DNA from: Sulfuricella sp.
Lineage (GTDB): Bacteria; Pseudomonadota; Gammaproteobacteria; Burkholderiales; Sulfuricellaceae
DNA length: 64,000 bases
NCBI GenBank assembly: GCA_023266195.1
Contig: JAHFRP010000011.1
Coordinates: forward strand, 1 to 64,000
Direction of reading: 5' to 3'
Notes under the pieces: generated by a model
What the model was told of the DNA's origin: nothing
Database searches by the model: none
The model's input: only the letters and a program-made list of their open reading frames with translations
Position numbers and translations under genes: made by a program
In this document: one piece after another, positions 1 through 7,922 of the stretch
Layout: the number at the start of each line of letters is the position of its first letter
How positions within the stretch are numbered: the first letter of the stretch is position 1

Positions 1-114
1 AGAATGGACGTCCGGGCGGGTAACAGCAGGCATTTTTTACGAATTGTTGTCTAGACAACCGCAATTATATCAAATGCTTACAGTGTAATCCGCCCGCTTT
101 ATGCAAAATTCAGG

Positions 115-282
115 CTAGGAGCCTGTCGGACTTAAAGGAAATCGGCTGCAAATCCGCCTGACCGGTCCACATTTCGCCGCTTTTTTGGTCAATAGAATAA
201 CTATTGACCGGCAAAACCGGCAAAATCTGTCCTCGCCCAGCCGAATTTTCGCTTCGATTCTTCAAGTCCGACAGGCTCCTAG
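115..282 (+). mobile_element. MITE-like inverted-repeat element, copy 1
   Basis: A 168-base element that starts CTAG-GAGCCTGTCGGACTT and ends with its inverse AAGTCCGACAGGCTC-CTAG. Near-identical copies lie at 7534-7740 (inverted), 32766-32933, 34201-34413 and 36460-36628. Inside it is a second inverted repeat, GGTCAATAG/CTATTGACC (one imperfect arm in this copy). It is too short to code for a transposase. The flanking CTAG may be a 4-bp target duplication, as expected for a non-autonomous IS5-family derivative with YTAR target sites; that assignment is inference. Confidence 0.8.
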
Positions 283-330
283 TGCAGTGCTTCGTAATTA
301 AATAACAGTACTTGGCAACGCCATGTGCGT

Positions 331-383
331 CAGGCTGTTGTGCCCTTTAGGGCGCAGCCTGACATGTACGGCTGAAGCCGTAC
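331..383. repeat. Tandem intergenic hairpins
   Basis: Two adjacent palindromes. One has CAGGCTG/CAGCCTG arms enclosing GCCCTTTAGGGC (331-361), and the other is GTACGGC-TGAA-GCCGTAC (366-383). Parts recur near 18462-18515 and 24690-24725, so this is a repeat family. Apart from this and the element at 115-282, bases 1-426 show nothing gene-like. Confidence 0.5.
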
Positions 384-426
384 CCACAATAGCTCGCACT
401 TCCGTTTGTTTTACCTTGACTGACCA

Positions 427-1146
427 CTAGAACCGTTCGTGCGGCATCAGGTAACGCCACTGGCCCGGCTGCAGTTTGGCCATCGATACACGGCCGATCC
501 GGATTCGTTTCATGCCGAGCACCTGCAGCCCGACGCTGTTGCACAGGCGCGCGATCCGGCCGGGTTGCACCGCCTTCAGGGCAAAGCGCAGCCGGGTTTC
601 GTTTTGCCAGCTGACCTTGATCGAGGGCCGCGCCCTGCCGCTGGAATCGAGCCCGTGACTATTGAGGCGCGCGAGTCCGTCGGGGAGCAGTTCGCCCGCG
701 ACCTCCACGACATATTCCTGCTCAACCGTGGCTGCATCGTCGATCAGCTTGCGCGCCACGCGCCAATCCTGGGTAAACGCCAGCAATCCGTCGGCAGCCG
801 CCTCCAGCGGCGGGCACTCCGTCAGGCGGGAAAAATGGCGTTCGAGCACGCGGATGCCGGAAGCATCGTCGGTCGCCTGCGTATCGGCGCCTATCCGCGG
901 TGGCAGGGAGCCGTCTTCGACGCCCGTTGGCGGCGGCCGGTGAAACAGAATGGTCACCGGCGCAAGCGGGGTGAGACTGGCGTCCGGGTGGAGTTCGATT
1001 TTCTGCTGCGCTACCCTGAACTGGGGCTCTTCGATAATTTGTCCGTCAACCGTTACCCAGCCGCCCGCGATGTAAAGTTCGGCCTCGCGGCGAGAGCAGG
1101 ACACCAGTTCGGCAAGGCGTTTTGCGAGGCGGACGGAGTCGGTCAT
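427..1146 (-). CDS. RsuA/RluF-type pseudouridine synthase homologue with altered active site
   Basis: A 239-residue protein with an N-terminal S4 RNA-binding domain (about residues 4-50, including SCSRREAELYIAGGWVTVDG) followed by an RsuA-like synthase fold. Family members convert uridine to pseudouridine in rRNA. The expected catalytic loop GRLDxxTxGLLLLT appears here as SRLTECPPLEAAADGLLAFT, so the catalytic aspartate after Arg-Leu is not in its usual place. I chose the ATG at 1146 because homologues begin just before the S4 domain; an in-frame ATG at 1176 would add ten residues. Neither start has a strong Shine-Dalgarno. The gene is divergent from the VF530-like gene. It may act as an RNA-binding protein rather than an enzyme. 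Confidence 0.75.
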   Translation of the reverse strand: MTDSVRLAKRLAELVSCSRREAELYIAGGWVTVDGQIIEEPQFRVAQQKIELHPDASLTPLAPVTILFHRPPPTGVEDGSLPPRIGADTQATDDASGIRVLERHFSRLTECPPLEAAADGLLAFTQDWRVARKLIDDAATVEQEYVVEVAGELLPDGLARLNSHGLDSSGRARPSIKVSWQNETRLRFALKAVQPGRIARLCNSVGLQVLGMKRIRIGRVSMAKLQPGQWRYLMPHERF

Positions 1147-1218
1147 GACGAGTTCAACCTGAAAAAAAGACCCCATTGTAAACGCTCAAGCCGGGCTGTC
1201 ATCTGTAAAATAAAAACG

Positions 1219-1482
1219 ATGGACAACGTCAAAAAAACAGCCGGTCGCCCCAGCCTGGACGGCATCACCCTTGAAGCCATCGTCACGCGGCTATCCGGGA
1301 GCATGGGCTGGGAAGCGATGGGCGCGGCCGTTCCGGTGCGCTGCTTCACGCACGACCCCAGCATCAGGTCGAGCCTGAAATTTTTACGCCGAACGCCGTG
1401 GGCGCGCAAAAAGGTGGAACAACTCTATCTGCAGCAGGCGCTGGCCGGCTTTGAGTCCGCTTCCCCGCGCGGGGAACAGTGA
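1219..1482 (+). CDS. VF530-family small protein (DUF2132)
   Basis: An 87-residue protein. The core, GITLEAIVTRLSGSMGWEAM followed by VRCFTHDPSIRSSLKFLR and a TPWARKKVE motif, matches the VF530/DUF2132 family of small helical proteins proposed to bind DNA. The ATG at 1219 begins just upstream of the conserved block. A longer reading frame continues upstream but is antisense to the pseudouridine-synthase-like gene and is not coding. The cellular function is unknown. The family assignment is fairly firm. Confidence 0.8.
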   Translation: MDNVKKTAGRPSLDGITLEAIVTRLSGSMGWEAMGAAVPVRCFTHDPSIRSSLKFLRRTPWARKKVEQLYLQQALAGFESASPRGEQ

Positions 1483-1499
1483 CGCCGGGCCGATAGCGG

Positions 1500-1766
1500 T
1501 CAGAACGTCGTGCATTGCATGAAGCCGCGATGCCCGAAGCAATTGGTCGTGGCCGGATATCCGCGCTGGTAGCTGTCCTTTTCGCTGAGCCGCAATATGC
1601 ATTGCCGCCAGGGGTCGGAGTCCGCCTTGTATCCGAGCTTTTCGCAGGCGGGGCCGTAGACCTGGATCATCTCGTCGACTTCGCGCTGAACCTGAGCCGC
1701 CCTTTCGGCCGGAGTTGCACAGCCGGCCAATGCCGCGATGACGGCGAGAAACATGAGAATCCGCAT
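1500..1766 (-). CDS. Small lipoprotein of unknown function
   Basis: An 88-residue protein that begins MRILMFLAVIAALAGCATPA, a classical lipoprotein signal with lipobox LAGC, so it should be acylated and anchored in a membrane. The mature part contains four cysteines (in CEKLGY, QCIL, NCFGH and QCTTF) that could form disulfides in the periplasm. The ATG at 1766 has a strong Shine-Dalgarno (AAGGAGA, about 6 bases upstream). Longer versions run into the repeat at 1793-1865 and are artefacts. I do not recognise a family. Confidence 0.7.
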   Translation of the reverse strand: MRILMFLAVIAALAGCATPAERAAQVQREVDEMIQVYGPACEKLGYKADSDPWRQCILRLSEKDSYQRGYPATTNCFGHRGFMQCTTF

Positions 1767-1792
1767 GGCAATCTCCTTTCCTTCCTTCCAAT

Positions 1793-1865
1793 GTAGGTCG
1801 GGCACCCCGTGCCCGACGAACCCCGCTCGCCATCCGTCAAGCCGTCGGACACAGCGTGCCCGACC
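1793..1865. repeat. REPIN-like GTAG palindrome pair
   Basis: GTAGGTCGGGCACCCCGTGCCCGAC at one end faces a degenerate inverted copy (GTCGGACACAGCGTGCCCGACC) at the other. It is the first of about a dozen such loci in the window. The GTAG head followed by a palindrome matches the architecture of REP sequences mobilised by RAYT transposases. No RAYT gene is in this window. Confidence 0.7.
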
Positions 1866-1902
1866 GACGAGCCACATGAGCCTCCATATGACCCGGCGGG
1901 AA

Positions 1903-3852
1903 TTATTCCACTTTCAACCTTTCCAGCGGCAGGCGCAGGGAGCGCGCCGTTGCCGCCCGGCCTGCGCCGATCCGGCCCATGAATACCGCGTTTTCCGTGT
2001 CTTTCCCGATCAGCCGGGCGAGTCGGGTGGACAGGCGCCGTGCTTTGCCGAAACTGTCCGGCTTTTCTGAAAACTGGATGCGTTCGCGCGCATAGGCGGA
2101 AAAGATCAACGGCGTCATCTCGGGCTGCAATTGCAGCCCGAGCCGGGTGGCGGTGAGCCAGAAGCGCTGCATCGCGCGGCCGGCGGCGACATAATCGTCG
2201 ACGGATTCGGGGCGCTCGCGCGCGATCAGGACAAAGTGGGCGGCGCAGGCGACGGCCGGCACAAAATCGAGCTGGAGCTTCGGCATCATCGTGCCGGCGA
2301 GGTAAGCGTTGAAAAATGCGACGCGTGCCCAGCTCTGCATCGCCCAGCGCATCAGGCGCAAGGTCAGCTTGTCGAGACCGATGGCCTGGTCCGGTACGCG
2401 ATCCTCGCTGAAACTGGCGTTCCACTCGATGACGTCGCGATGCACCCGGTAGGCTTCCGGCAGGGTGAGGCGCAGTTCGGCGGCACGCGACATCAACGCG
2501 GCAACGTCGAGCTTGCGGGCGAAGCCTTCCAGCCAGACGATCCGGTAGGCGTCGCCCGCGGCGGATTCCAGCGCGGTTTTTTCGTGCTTGAGCAGCGGGC
2601 GCATGCGCATCGGGCGGCGCTGCACCGAGCGTATCGGGATGTAAGGCAGCAGCGGGTCGGGCTGGACGGTTGAATCAGGAATGAACTCCACGTCGAACAC
2701 CGGTTTGTCGTCCGGCTCGCCGCCGCGGCGCGCAATTTCCGCGCGCAGGCCGTGCGCGCTGGCGGCGATGCGGATGTTTTCGAGCAGCGTGCCGAGCGCG
2801 ATCTGGCTGGGGCGGCCGTTCACGTCGTAGATGCAGTGCTCGCGCGTGTCGAAGCCGTGCACCGCGATGCGGTGCTGGTCGAGGATTTCGAAGCGCCACA
2901 CCTGGGTGTTGTCGCCGCTCGGCGCCCAGCGCGCGACGTCGAGGATCTGCTCGATCACCGTAAAGGGTTTTTTCGGGATGTCCGGGGCGAAGGCCGGCAT
3001 CGCCGCCAGCCGCCGCCGCGCGATGGCGAGGCCGAGGCGCTGGAGCGGATTGGCGTTGCCCCACGGACGCCAGGTGTAGGCCAGCTTGCCGCGGTGGGCG
3101 TCGAAATGCAGCCCCCATGGCGCCGCCCGCACCTTGCCGCGATGCAGCAGCAGCTTCATCGCCTCGGTCGCGGCCAGGCCCGCGCACAACTGGCACGCCA
3201 TCACGGTGGACGGCCCCCGTTTTTCCGCCAGGTTGACCCGGCTTTTATCCACCAGGTAAGACATCTGCAGCATGGCGGGGGAGAGCCCGAGCAGGAAGCG
3301 GATGGCCTGTTCTTCTTCGGGCTGGCCCTGCACCCGGAAGTATTCCTCGAAGGTCATTTGCCCCGGCAGGAAGTTCAGGATCGCCGCGCCCATGCCGAGC
3401 GGCGCGGCGGTGACCGCCGGGATGCCTTTTTCCCCACAGGCGGCGAACACCGCCTGGCGGGCGGCGAAGGCAAAGAAATCCAGTCCGTCCACATACACGT
3501 CCACCCCGGCCAGGAACTCGTCCAAATTTTCTCCGGTGACGCCTTGGCGGAACACCTTGATTTCCAGCTCCGGGTTGATGTTCCGCGCCATCTCGGCGAG
3601 CACGTCGGCCTTGCGCCGCCCCAGGCTCGCCGTGGTCGCGCCGGCCTGGCGGTTGAAATTGGCGATGTCGAAAGTGTCGAAATCGGCGATGTGGAATGCC
3701 CCGATGCCCAGCCGCGCCAGGGTGAGCAGGTGGCTGCCGCCGACGCCGCCCAGGCCGGCGATGGCGACCCGTTTGGTGCGCAGGATTTCCTGCTCGTGCC
3801 GGGTCACCCAGCCCAGGTTGCGGGAGAAGGCATCGTGGTAGGAAAAAAACAT
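1903..3852 (-). CDS. ThiF/MoeB-type adenylyltransferase fused to nitroreductase (Rv1355c family)
   Basis: A 649-residue two-domain protein. The N-terminal half is an E1-like ThiF/MoeB/HesA domain with GLGGVGG (residues 33-39), ADFDTFD and NFNRQ motifs for ATP binding and carboxylate adenylation. The C-terminal half (from about residue 300, RWAPSGDNTQVWRFE) is a flavin nitroreductase fold. This order matches the mycobacterial Rv1355c/MoeY family. No clear E1 catalytic cysteine or CxxC zinc site is seen. The ATG at 3852 starts a typical N-terminus; an ATG at 3939 is possible but gives an unlikely leader. It lies 112 bases downstream of the FeeM-like gene on the same strand, so the two probably form one operon acting on an acyl-amino-acid or small peptide product. 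The substrate is unknown. Confidence 0.75.
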   Translation of the reverse strand: MFFSYHDAFSRNLGWVTRHEQEILRTKRVAIAGLGGVGGSHLLTLARLGIGAFHIADFDTFDIANFNRQAGATTASLGRRKADVLAEMARNINPELEIKVFRQGVTGENLDEFLAGVDVYVDGLDFFAFAARQAVFAACGEKGIPAVTAAPLGMGAAILNFLPGQMTFEEYFRVQGQPEEEQAIRFLLGLSPAMLQMSYLVDKSRVNLAEKRGPSTVMACQLCAGLAATEAMKLLLHRGKVRAAPWGLHFDAHRGKLAYTWRPWGNANPLQRLGLAIARRRLAAMPAFAPDIPKKPFTVIEQILDVARWAPSGDNTQVWRFEILDQHRIAVHGFDTREHCIYDVNGRPSQIALGTLLENIRIAASAHGLRAEIARRGGEPDDKPVFDVEFIPDSTVQPDPLLPYIPIRSVQRRPMRMRPLLKHEKTALESAAGDAYRIVWLEGFARKLDVAALMSRAAELRLTLPEAYRVHRDVIEWNASFSEDRVPDQAIGLDKLTLRLMRWAMQSWARVAFFNAYLAGTMMPKLQLDFVPAVACAAHFVLIARERPESVDDYVAAGRAMQRFWLTATRLGLQLQPEMTPLIFSAYARERIQFSEKPDSFGKARRLSTRLARLIGKDTENAVFMGRIGAGRAATARSLRLPLERLKVE

Positions 3853-3889
3853 ATGGAGTTGGATGATCCTGAAAAAGCGGTTGAGTCCA

Positions 3890-3957
3890 ATAAATGAATT
3901 TTGAATGCAGGTGTCGCTACGCGGTTTTTTAAAATTCAAAATTCAAAACTAAAAATT
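3890..3957. repeat. AT-rich inverted repeat between the two genes
   Basis: GAATTTTGAAT faces ATTCAAAATTC across a short GC-rich loop and is followed by another TTCAAAAC unit. It can form a hairpin between the FeeM-like gene and the ThiF fusion gene. It could reduce read-through or stabilise mRNA. No U-tract typical of an intrinsic terminator follows on the minus strand. Confidence 0.35.
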
Positions 3958-3964
3958 GCCTTGG

Positions 3965-4747
3965 TCATGTCAACTCGCGCAGCCGTGCGGTGATGACGTC
4001 TTCCACGGCCTGGGAGAAAAAATAGGGGTAGAGGGATTTTTCCGCGCCGACATGCTCGGTGTGTCCGCCCAGCTTCTGGATCTGGCGATGGGCGTAGTCG
4101 AGTTCGAGCCAAAGCAGCACCGCCGGCGCGTTCACCCGGGGACAGGTCTTTTCTCCGCCGTGTTGCCTGAAGCCGAGCATTCTTTCGTAGAATTTGACGT
4201 GGCGCGGGTTGACCTCGATGAACAGGTCGGTGTGTTGCTGGATGTTGCGCGCGTAGATGTAGGAAATGTGGTACAGCGCGGCTAGCACCCGTTTCGAGCG
4301 GACGGAGCTGTCCACGGCCAGCTTGGTGAACTCGCATAGTTTGCGCCCCTCTTTCCGCAAGGGGTCGATTTCGGCTTTGTAGAGTTCGTCGACCAGAAGC
4401 CCGATGGGCGAATCGAAGCCCATGCTGATGGTGCCGACGACCTGCTGGTCGTGGGATGCGGTCAGGGTGATCCGGTTGGGATGCGGGGCGGTGGCGGCGG
4501 AGGGGTCGTAGCCCCGCCAGGAGTACATCTTGTTGATCAGCATGCTGGCCGGGTTGCGCTTGTTGCGCAGGTCGGCCAGCCGGATCTTGAAGATATTGCG
4601 CTCTATTGCGAAATCGTGGATGCCCGGCACGTCCGGCTGATCCAGGCACAGCGAGCGCGGACTGCGGGGGGCGTCGACCGGCACCCCGATAATCGTCCTG
4701 CCAGCCCAGTCGTCGTCCGGTTCTCGAATCTTGGCCATTTTCGTCAT
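3965..4747 (-). CDS. FeeM-like N-acyl amino acid synthase / GNAT-fold acyltransferase
   Basis: A 260-residue protein. The block from IERNIFKIRLADLRNKRNPA through the GTISMGFDSPIGLLVDELY segment to FTKLAVDSS and IEVNPRHVKFYERMLGF resembles FeeM-type N-acyl amino acid synthases, relatives of GNAT and LuxI acyl-transferases. These enzymes transfer a fatty acyl chain from acyl-ACP to an amino acid. The ATG at 4747 is preceded by GAGGG at good spacing; the ATG at 4831 has none. It is directly upstream of the ThiF/nitroreductase fusion. A role in a signalling or lipid-amino-acid product is inference. A LuxI AHL synthase is less likely because the family's fixed residues are not evident. Confidence 0.65.
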   Translation of the reverse strand: MTKMAKIREPDDDWAGRTIIGVPVDAPRSPRSLCLDQPDVPGIHDFAIERNIFKIRLADLRNKRNPASMLINKMYSWRGYDPSAATAPHPNRITLTASHDQQVVGTISMGFDSPIGLLVDELYKAEIDPLRKEGRKLCEFTKLAVDSSVRSKRVLAALYHISYIYARNIQQHTDLFIEVNPRHVKFYERMLGFRQHGGEKTCPRVNAPAVLLWLELDYAHRQIQKLGGHTEHVGAEKSLYPYFFSQAVEDVITARLRELT

Positions 4748-5318
4748 CGCCACCCTCAATGTTAAGACGGCTTGCAGGCTGCCTCGGGAAATGCTTAGTC
4801 GGAACTCGGGAAAATCCCTGATTTTTGACATGGATCAACCATCCCTGGTTCCCCGGAAAAGTAGAACGGCTGCGAGGGGTATCGAACCCTACTCAGCAAG
4901 CCGAATGCCACTTTAGTAACAAACTGATTAATAAACGATTAATTGTCGTCCGGTTCGTGGATGCGTCGCACAGTGTAAAAAATTCCGACATCGGGCGGGC
5001 CGGCCGGCTCAAGTGCAGCGGAACCGGCGATCCATCTCTCAAGAAATACCGCACAACCCATTGATTCTGCGTGGCACGCCGTGCGCGACAGCGGGCGCAA
5101 ATCGGTGCGCATGGCGCACCCTGGCTCGTCACCGGCGTGTCGGCTCTGCCGGGCTTGGCCGACCTGCCCGTGGGTGACTCCACGTGACCGCGCTTTTCTC
5201 CCGCCAGGCCGCGAGGTTGACAACCCGATTCTTTAAACTAAATTGAATTTACAAAGCGGACCCGCCTGTTTTCAGCGGCCTGATGGCGCAAGACTAATAA
5301 TATTGGGAGTAATGCCAA
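4748..5318. other. Intergenic region upstream of the polysaccharide locus
   Basis: About 570 bases between the divergent FeeM-like gene and the first polysaccharide gene. No convincing ORF. It contains a small hairpin CGTGG-GTGACT-CCACG (about 5169-5184), a candidate sigma-70 promoter (5217-5244), and a weak TGGCAC-N7-GC match to sigma-54 sites at 5072-5086 (the TT before the GC is missing). A long, structured leader ahead of an EPS operon suggests regulation, but no known riboswitch core was recognised. Confidence 0.5.
5217..5244 (+). promoter_or_regulatory. Candidate sigma-70 promoter of the XrtA polysaccharide operon
   Basis: TTGACA at 5217-5222 and TAAATT at 5239-5244, separated by 16 bases, lie about 75 bases before the GTG start of the export lipoprotein gene. 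The -35 is perfect and the -10 matches four of six positions. Confidence 0.4.
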
Positions 5319-5945
5319 GTGAATACATCGCGATTCTTGACCTGGTGGCTGTCGGGTTCGATCCTCGTCCTTTCCGTTTTTCTCGGCGCCGGCTGCGCCA
5401 CTACGCACTATCCGCCGGCACCGCAATCCGTCGCTCCCCCTTCCCACGATTACCTGATCGGGCCGGGTGACAGCGTCAACCTCGTCGTCTGGCGCAATCC
5501 GGAGGTTTCCATGGTCGTGCCGGTGCGCCCGGACGGGAAAATTACCACGCCGCTGGTGGAAGACCTGCCGGCCAGCGGGAAAACGCCGACCCAGCTGGCG
5601 CGGGATGTCGAGAAAGCGCTGTCGAAATATATCCAGGAGCCGGTGGTGACGGTGATCGTCAACGGCTTCGTCGGCCCTTACAGCGAGCAGATTCGCGTCA
5701 TCGGCCAGGCGGCGAAACCGCAGGCCCTGCCTTACCGCCAGAACATGACCGTGCTTGACGTGCTGATCGCGGTGGGCGGCATCACCGAATTCGCCGACGG
5801 CAACAAGGCGAGCATCCTGCGCACCGCGGGCGGGAGCCAGCAGTTCAATGTCCGGCTGAGCGACCTGATCAAGGACGGCGATGTTTCCGCCAATGTGGAA
5901 ATGCGTCAGGGCGATGTGCTCATCATTCCCGAGAGCTGGTTCTGA
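5319..5945 (+). CDS. XrtA-associated polysaccharide export lipoprotein (Wza-like)
   Basis: A 208-residue protein. The N-terminus is a lipoprotein signal with lipobox LGAGC (Cys26). A polysaccharide export domain begins at DYLIGPGDSVNLVVWRNPEV (about residue 44) and is followed by an SLBB-like domain (about 125-205). Such proteins form or gate the outer-membrane channel for exopolysaccharide. The start is GTG at 5319 with GGGAG about 10 bases upstream. It is the first gene of the operon and is followed 50 bases later by the chain-length protein. It matches the short export protein type specific to PEP-CTERM loci. Confidence 0.9.
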   Translation: MNTSRFLTWWLSGSILVLSVFLGAGCATTHYPPAPQSVAPPSHDYLIGPGDSVNLVVWRNPEVSMVVPVRPDGKITTPLVEDLPASGKTPTQLARDVEKALSKYIQEPVVTVIVNGFVGPYSEQIRVIGQAAKPQALPYRQNMTVLDVLIAVGGITEFADGNKASILRTAGGSQQFNVRLSDLIKDGDVSANVEMRQGDVLIIPESWF

Positions 5946-5995
5946 GGTGTGAGCGGTGAGCGGCGCCATGTCGGAAGGTAGTCAGGAGGCTTTAC

Positions 5996-7537
5996 ATGCA
6001 TGAATTGATCACCCAGTTTTTGTCTTATCTGAAGGCGGCATGGCAGCATCGCTGGTACGCCATCGTTGCCGCCTGGGCCATCGCGGTGTCGGGCTGGATC
6101 GTGGTGGCCATGATGCCGGATCGGTACGAGGCGTCGGCGCGAGTCTACGTCGATACCCAGAGCATCCTCAAGCCTCTGCTGTCGGGGCTGGCGGTGCAGC
6201 CCAACCTGGATCAGAAGATCGTCATGATGAGCCGCACGCTGCTTAGCCGCCCCAACGTGGAACGGGTGGTGCGCATGGCGGATCTGGACATCAATGTCAA
6301 AACGGCGGAAGACAAGGAAAGCTTGATCAATTCGATGATTTCGAAAATCGAGATCAAGAATACCGGGCAGGACAATCTTTATACGCTGGCCTATCGCGAC
6401 CGGAAGCCGGAGGTCGCCAAGCGCGTGGTGCAGTCGCTGCTGACGATTTTCGTCGAGGGCAGCCTGGGCGACAAGCGGAAGGACGCCGATTCGGCCAAGC
6501 GCTTCATCGACGACCAGATCAAGGCTTACGAGCAGAAACTGGTTACCGCGGAAAACGCCCTGAAGGAATTCAAACGCCAGCACATGGACACGATGCCGGG
6601 CGAAGGCCGGGATTATTTCGCCAAGCTGTCGGAGACGATGGAAAACCTGAGTCAGGCCAGGCTCGCCCTGCGCGAAGCGGAAAACGGCCGCGACGCGATC
6701 AAGAAGCAGCTTGCCGGCGACGACCTGGTGGTGCTGGACGAAAAGGATGCGGGCGCATCGTCCAATCCGGAAATCGATTCCCGTATTCAGGCGCTGAAAA
6801 AGAATCTGGACAGCCTTCAACTCAACTATACCGACCGGCATCCGGACATCGTGGCAGCCAAGCGCATCATCGAGCAGCTCGAGGAGCAGAAGAAGCAGGA
6901 AGCCAAGGCGAGAAAAGGCATCCCGGCGGCGCAGGCGCAGAATCCGGTGACCCAGCAGCTGAGGGTTTCGCTTGCCGACGCGGAAGCCGGCGCGGCTTCG
7001 ATGCGGGCGCGGGTGGCAGAGTACGAAAGCCGCTATAACCGGCTGAAAGCGGCGGCGGACGCGATTCCGCAGGTGGAAGCCGATTATACCCAGCTCAACC
7101 GGGATTATGAGGTCAACAAGGCCAATTACGAGAAGCTGCTGGCCACGCGGGATTCCGCGCAGATGTCGGGGGACATGGACGCCAATTCCGGCATCATGAA
7201 TTTCCGCATCATCGATCCGCCTCGCGTCCCGCTGGTGCCGAGCGCGCCGAACCGCCCACTGCTGACTTCGCTGGTGCTGCTCGGCGCTCTGGTGGGTGGG
7301 ATCGTGGTGGCCTTCCTGGTCAGTCAGTTCAGGCCGACTTTCAACGACCGGTGGACGTTGCGCCATGCGACCGGGCTGCCGCTACTGGGAGCGGTGTCGC
7401 TGATCTGGACCGATACCCAGAAGAAAAGGCAAAGAAGCAGTTTGGTCGCGACGGCAACGTCCACGCTGGGCCTGTTCGGCTCCTACGGCATTGTCATGGC
7501 GATCCTGTTTTTCAAGGCGGCCAGCACCAGTGTCTAG
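5996..7537 (+). CDS. XrtA-associated chain-length determinant (Wzz/PCP family)
   Basis: A 513-residue inner-membrane protein. A transmembrane helix lies at about residues 18-41, followed by a Wzz domain, a long coiled-coil periplasmic region (about 165-395) and C-terminal membrane segments near 420-447 and 482-510. Such proteins set polymer length together with the tyrosine kinase. The ATG at 5996 has AGGAGG about 8 bases upstream. The stop codon TAG (7535-7537) lies within the CTAG at the edge of MITE copy 2, so the element abuts or slightly truncates the 3' end. The kinase gene follows only after a 385-base repeat-filled gap. Confidence 0.9.
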   Translation: MHELITQFLSYLKAAWQHRWYAIVAAWAIAVSGWIVVAMMPDRYEASARVYVDTQSILKPLLSGLAVQPNLDQKIVMMSRTLLSRPNVERVVRMADLDINVKTAEDKESLINSMISKIEIKNTGQDNLYTLAYRDRKPEVAKRVVQSLLTIFVEGSLGDKRKDADSAKRFIDDQIKAYEQKLVTAENALKEFKRQHMDTMPGEGRDYFAKLSETMENLSQARLALREAENGRDAIKKQLAGDDLVVLDEKDAGASSNPEIDSRIQALKKNLDSLQLNYTDRHPDIVAAKRIIEQLEEQKKQEAKARKGIPAAQAQNPVTQQLRVSLADAEAGAASMRARVAEYESRYNRLKAAADAIPQVEADYTQLNRDYEVNKANYEKLLATRDSAQMSGDMDANSGIMNFRIIDPPRVPLVPSAPNRPLLTSLVLLGALVGGIVVAFLVSQFRPTFNDRWTLRHATGLPLLGAVSLIWTDTQKKRQRSSLVATATSTLGLFGSYGIVMAILFFKAASTSV

Positions 7538-7740
7538 GAGCCTGTCGGACTTGAAGAATCGAAGCGCAGAGGGCCAAGCAGGCAAGCCGCGAAGCGGATG
7601 CTCGCAAAATTCGGCTGGGCGAGGACGGATTTTGCCGGTTTTGCAGGTCAATAGTTATTCTATTGACCAAAAAAGCGGCGAAATATGGACCGGCCAGGCG
7701 GATTTGCAGCCGATTTCCTTTAAGCCCGACAGGCTCCCAG
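7534..7740 (-). mobile_element. MITE-like element, copy 2 (inverted, long form)
   Basis: The same family as 115-282 but in inverse orientation and about 40 bases longer, with an extra segment next to one terminus (GAAGCGCAGAGGGCCAAGCA and on). The left flank is CTAG, the right CCAG. The TAG of the left CTAG is the stop codon of the chain-length gene. It separates two genes that are normally adjacent in XrtA operons. Confidence 0.8.
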
Positions 7741-7850
7741 GGAAACGCCGATAAGTCGTCATCCTCGCGAAATCAGGGATCCAGGCGGTTGATTCGACTG
7801 GATTCCCGGCTTCGCGGGAACGACAAAAATAGGCTTGATCGGTGTTTCCC
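7741..7850. repeat. Second short inverted-repeat element
   Basis: It begins GGGAAACGCCGATAAG and ends CTTGATCGGTGTTTCCC, imperfect terminal inverted repeats. Inside are inverted GTCATCCTCGCG and CGCGGGAACGAC stretches. A related unit starting AGGGAAACGCTGAATAA lies at 14944-15045. It sits directly beside MITE copy 2. Confidence 0.5.
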
Positions 7851-7922
7851 TTGCAGCTCGTAGGTCGTTCGCGGTTTGTGGGCGCAGCGCGTGTTTTTTC
7901 CACCAGCTTGATGGGAGGTTGA

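Noticed and set aside
3965-4747. LuxI-type acyl-homoserine lactone synthase
   Set aside because: The fold may be related but the characteristic invariant LuxI residues are not evident and no LuxR gene is adjacent; FeeM-like fits better.
4868-4895. tRNA T-arm-like sequence (GGGTTCGATACCC on the minus strand)
   Set aside because: Only about three base pairs form in the T stem and no acceptor, D or anticodon arms can be found nearby.
5072-5086. Sigma-54 promoter upstream of the EPS operon
   Set aside because: TGGCAC and a GC at the right distance are present but the TT of the -12 element is missing; kept only as a remark in the spacer entry.
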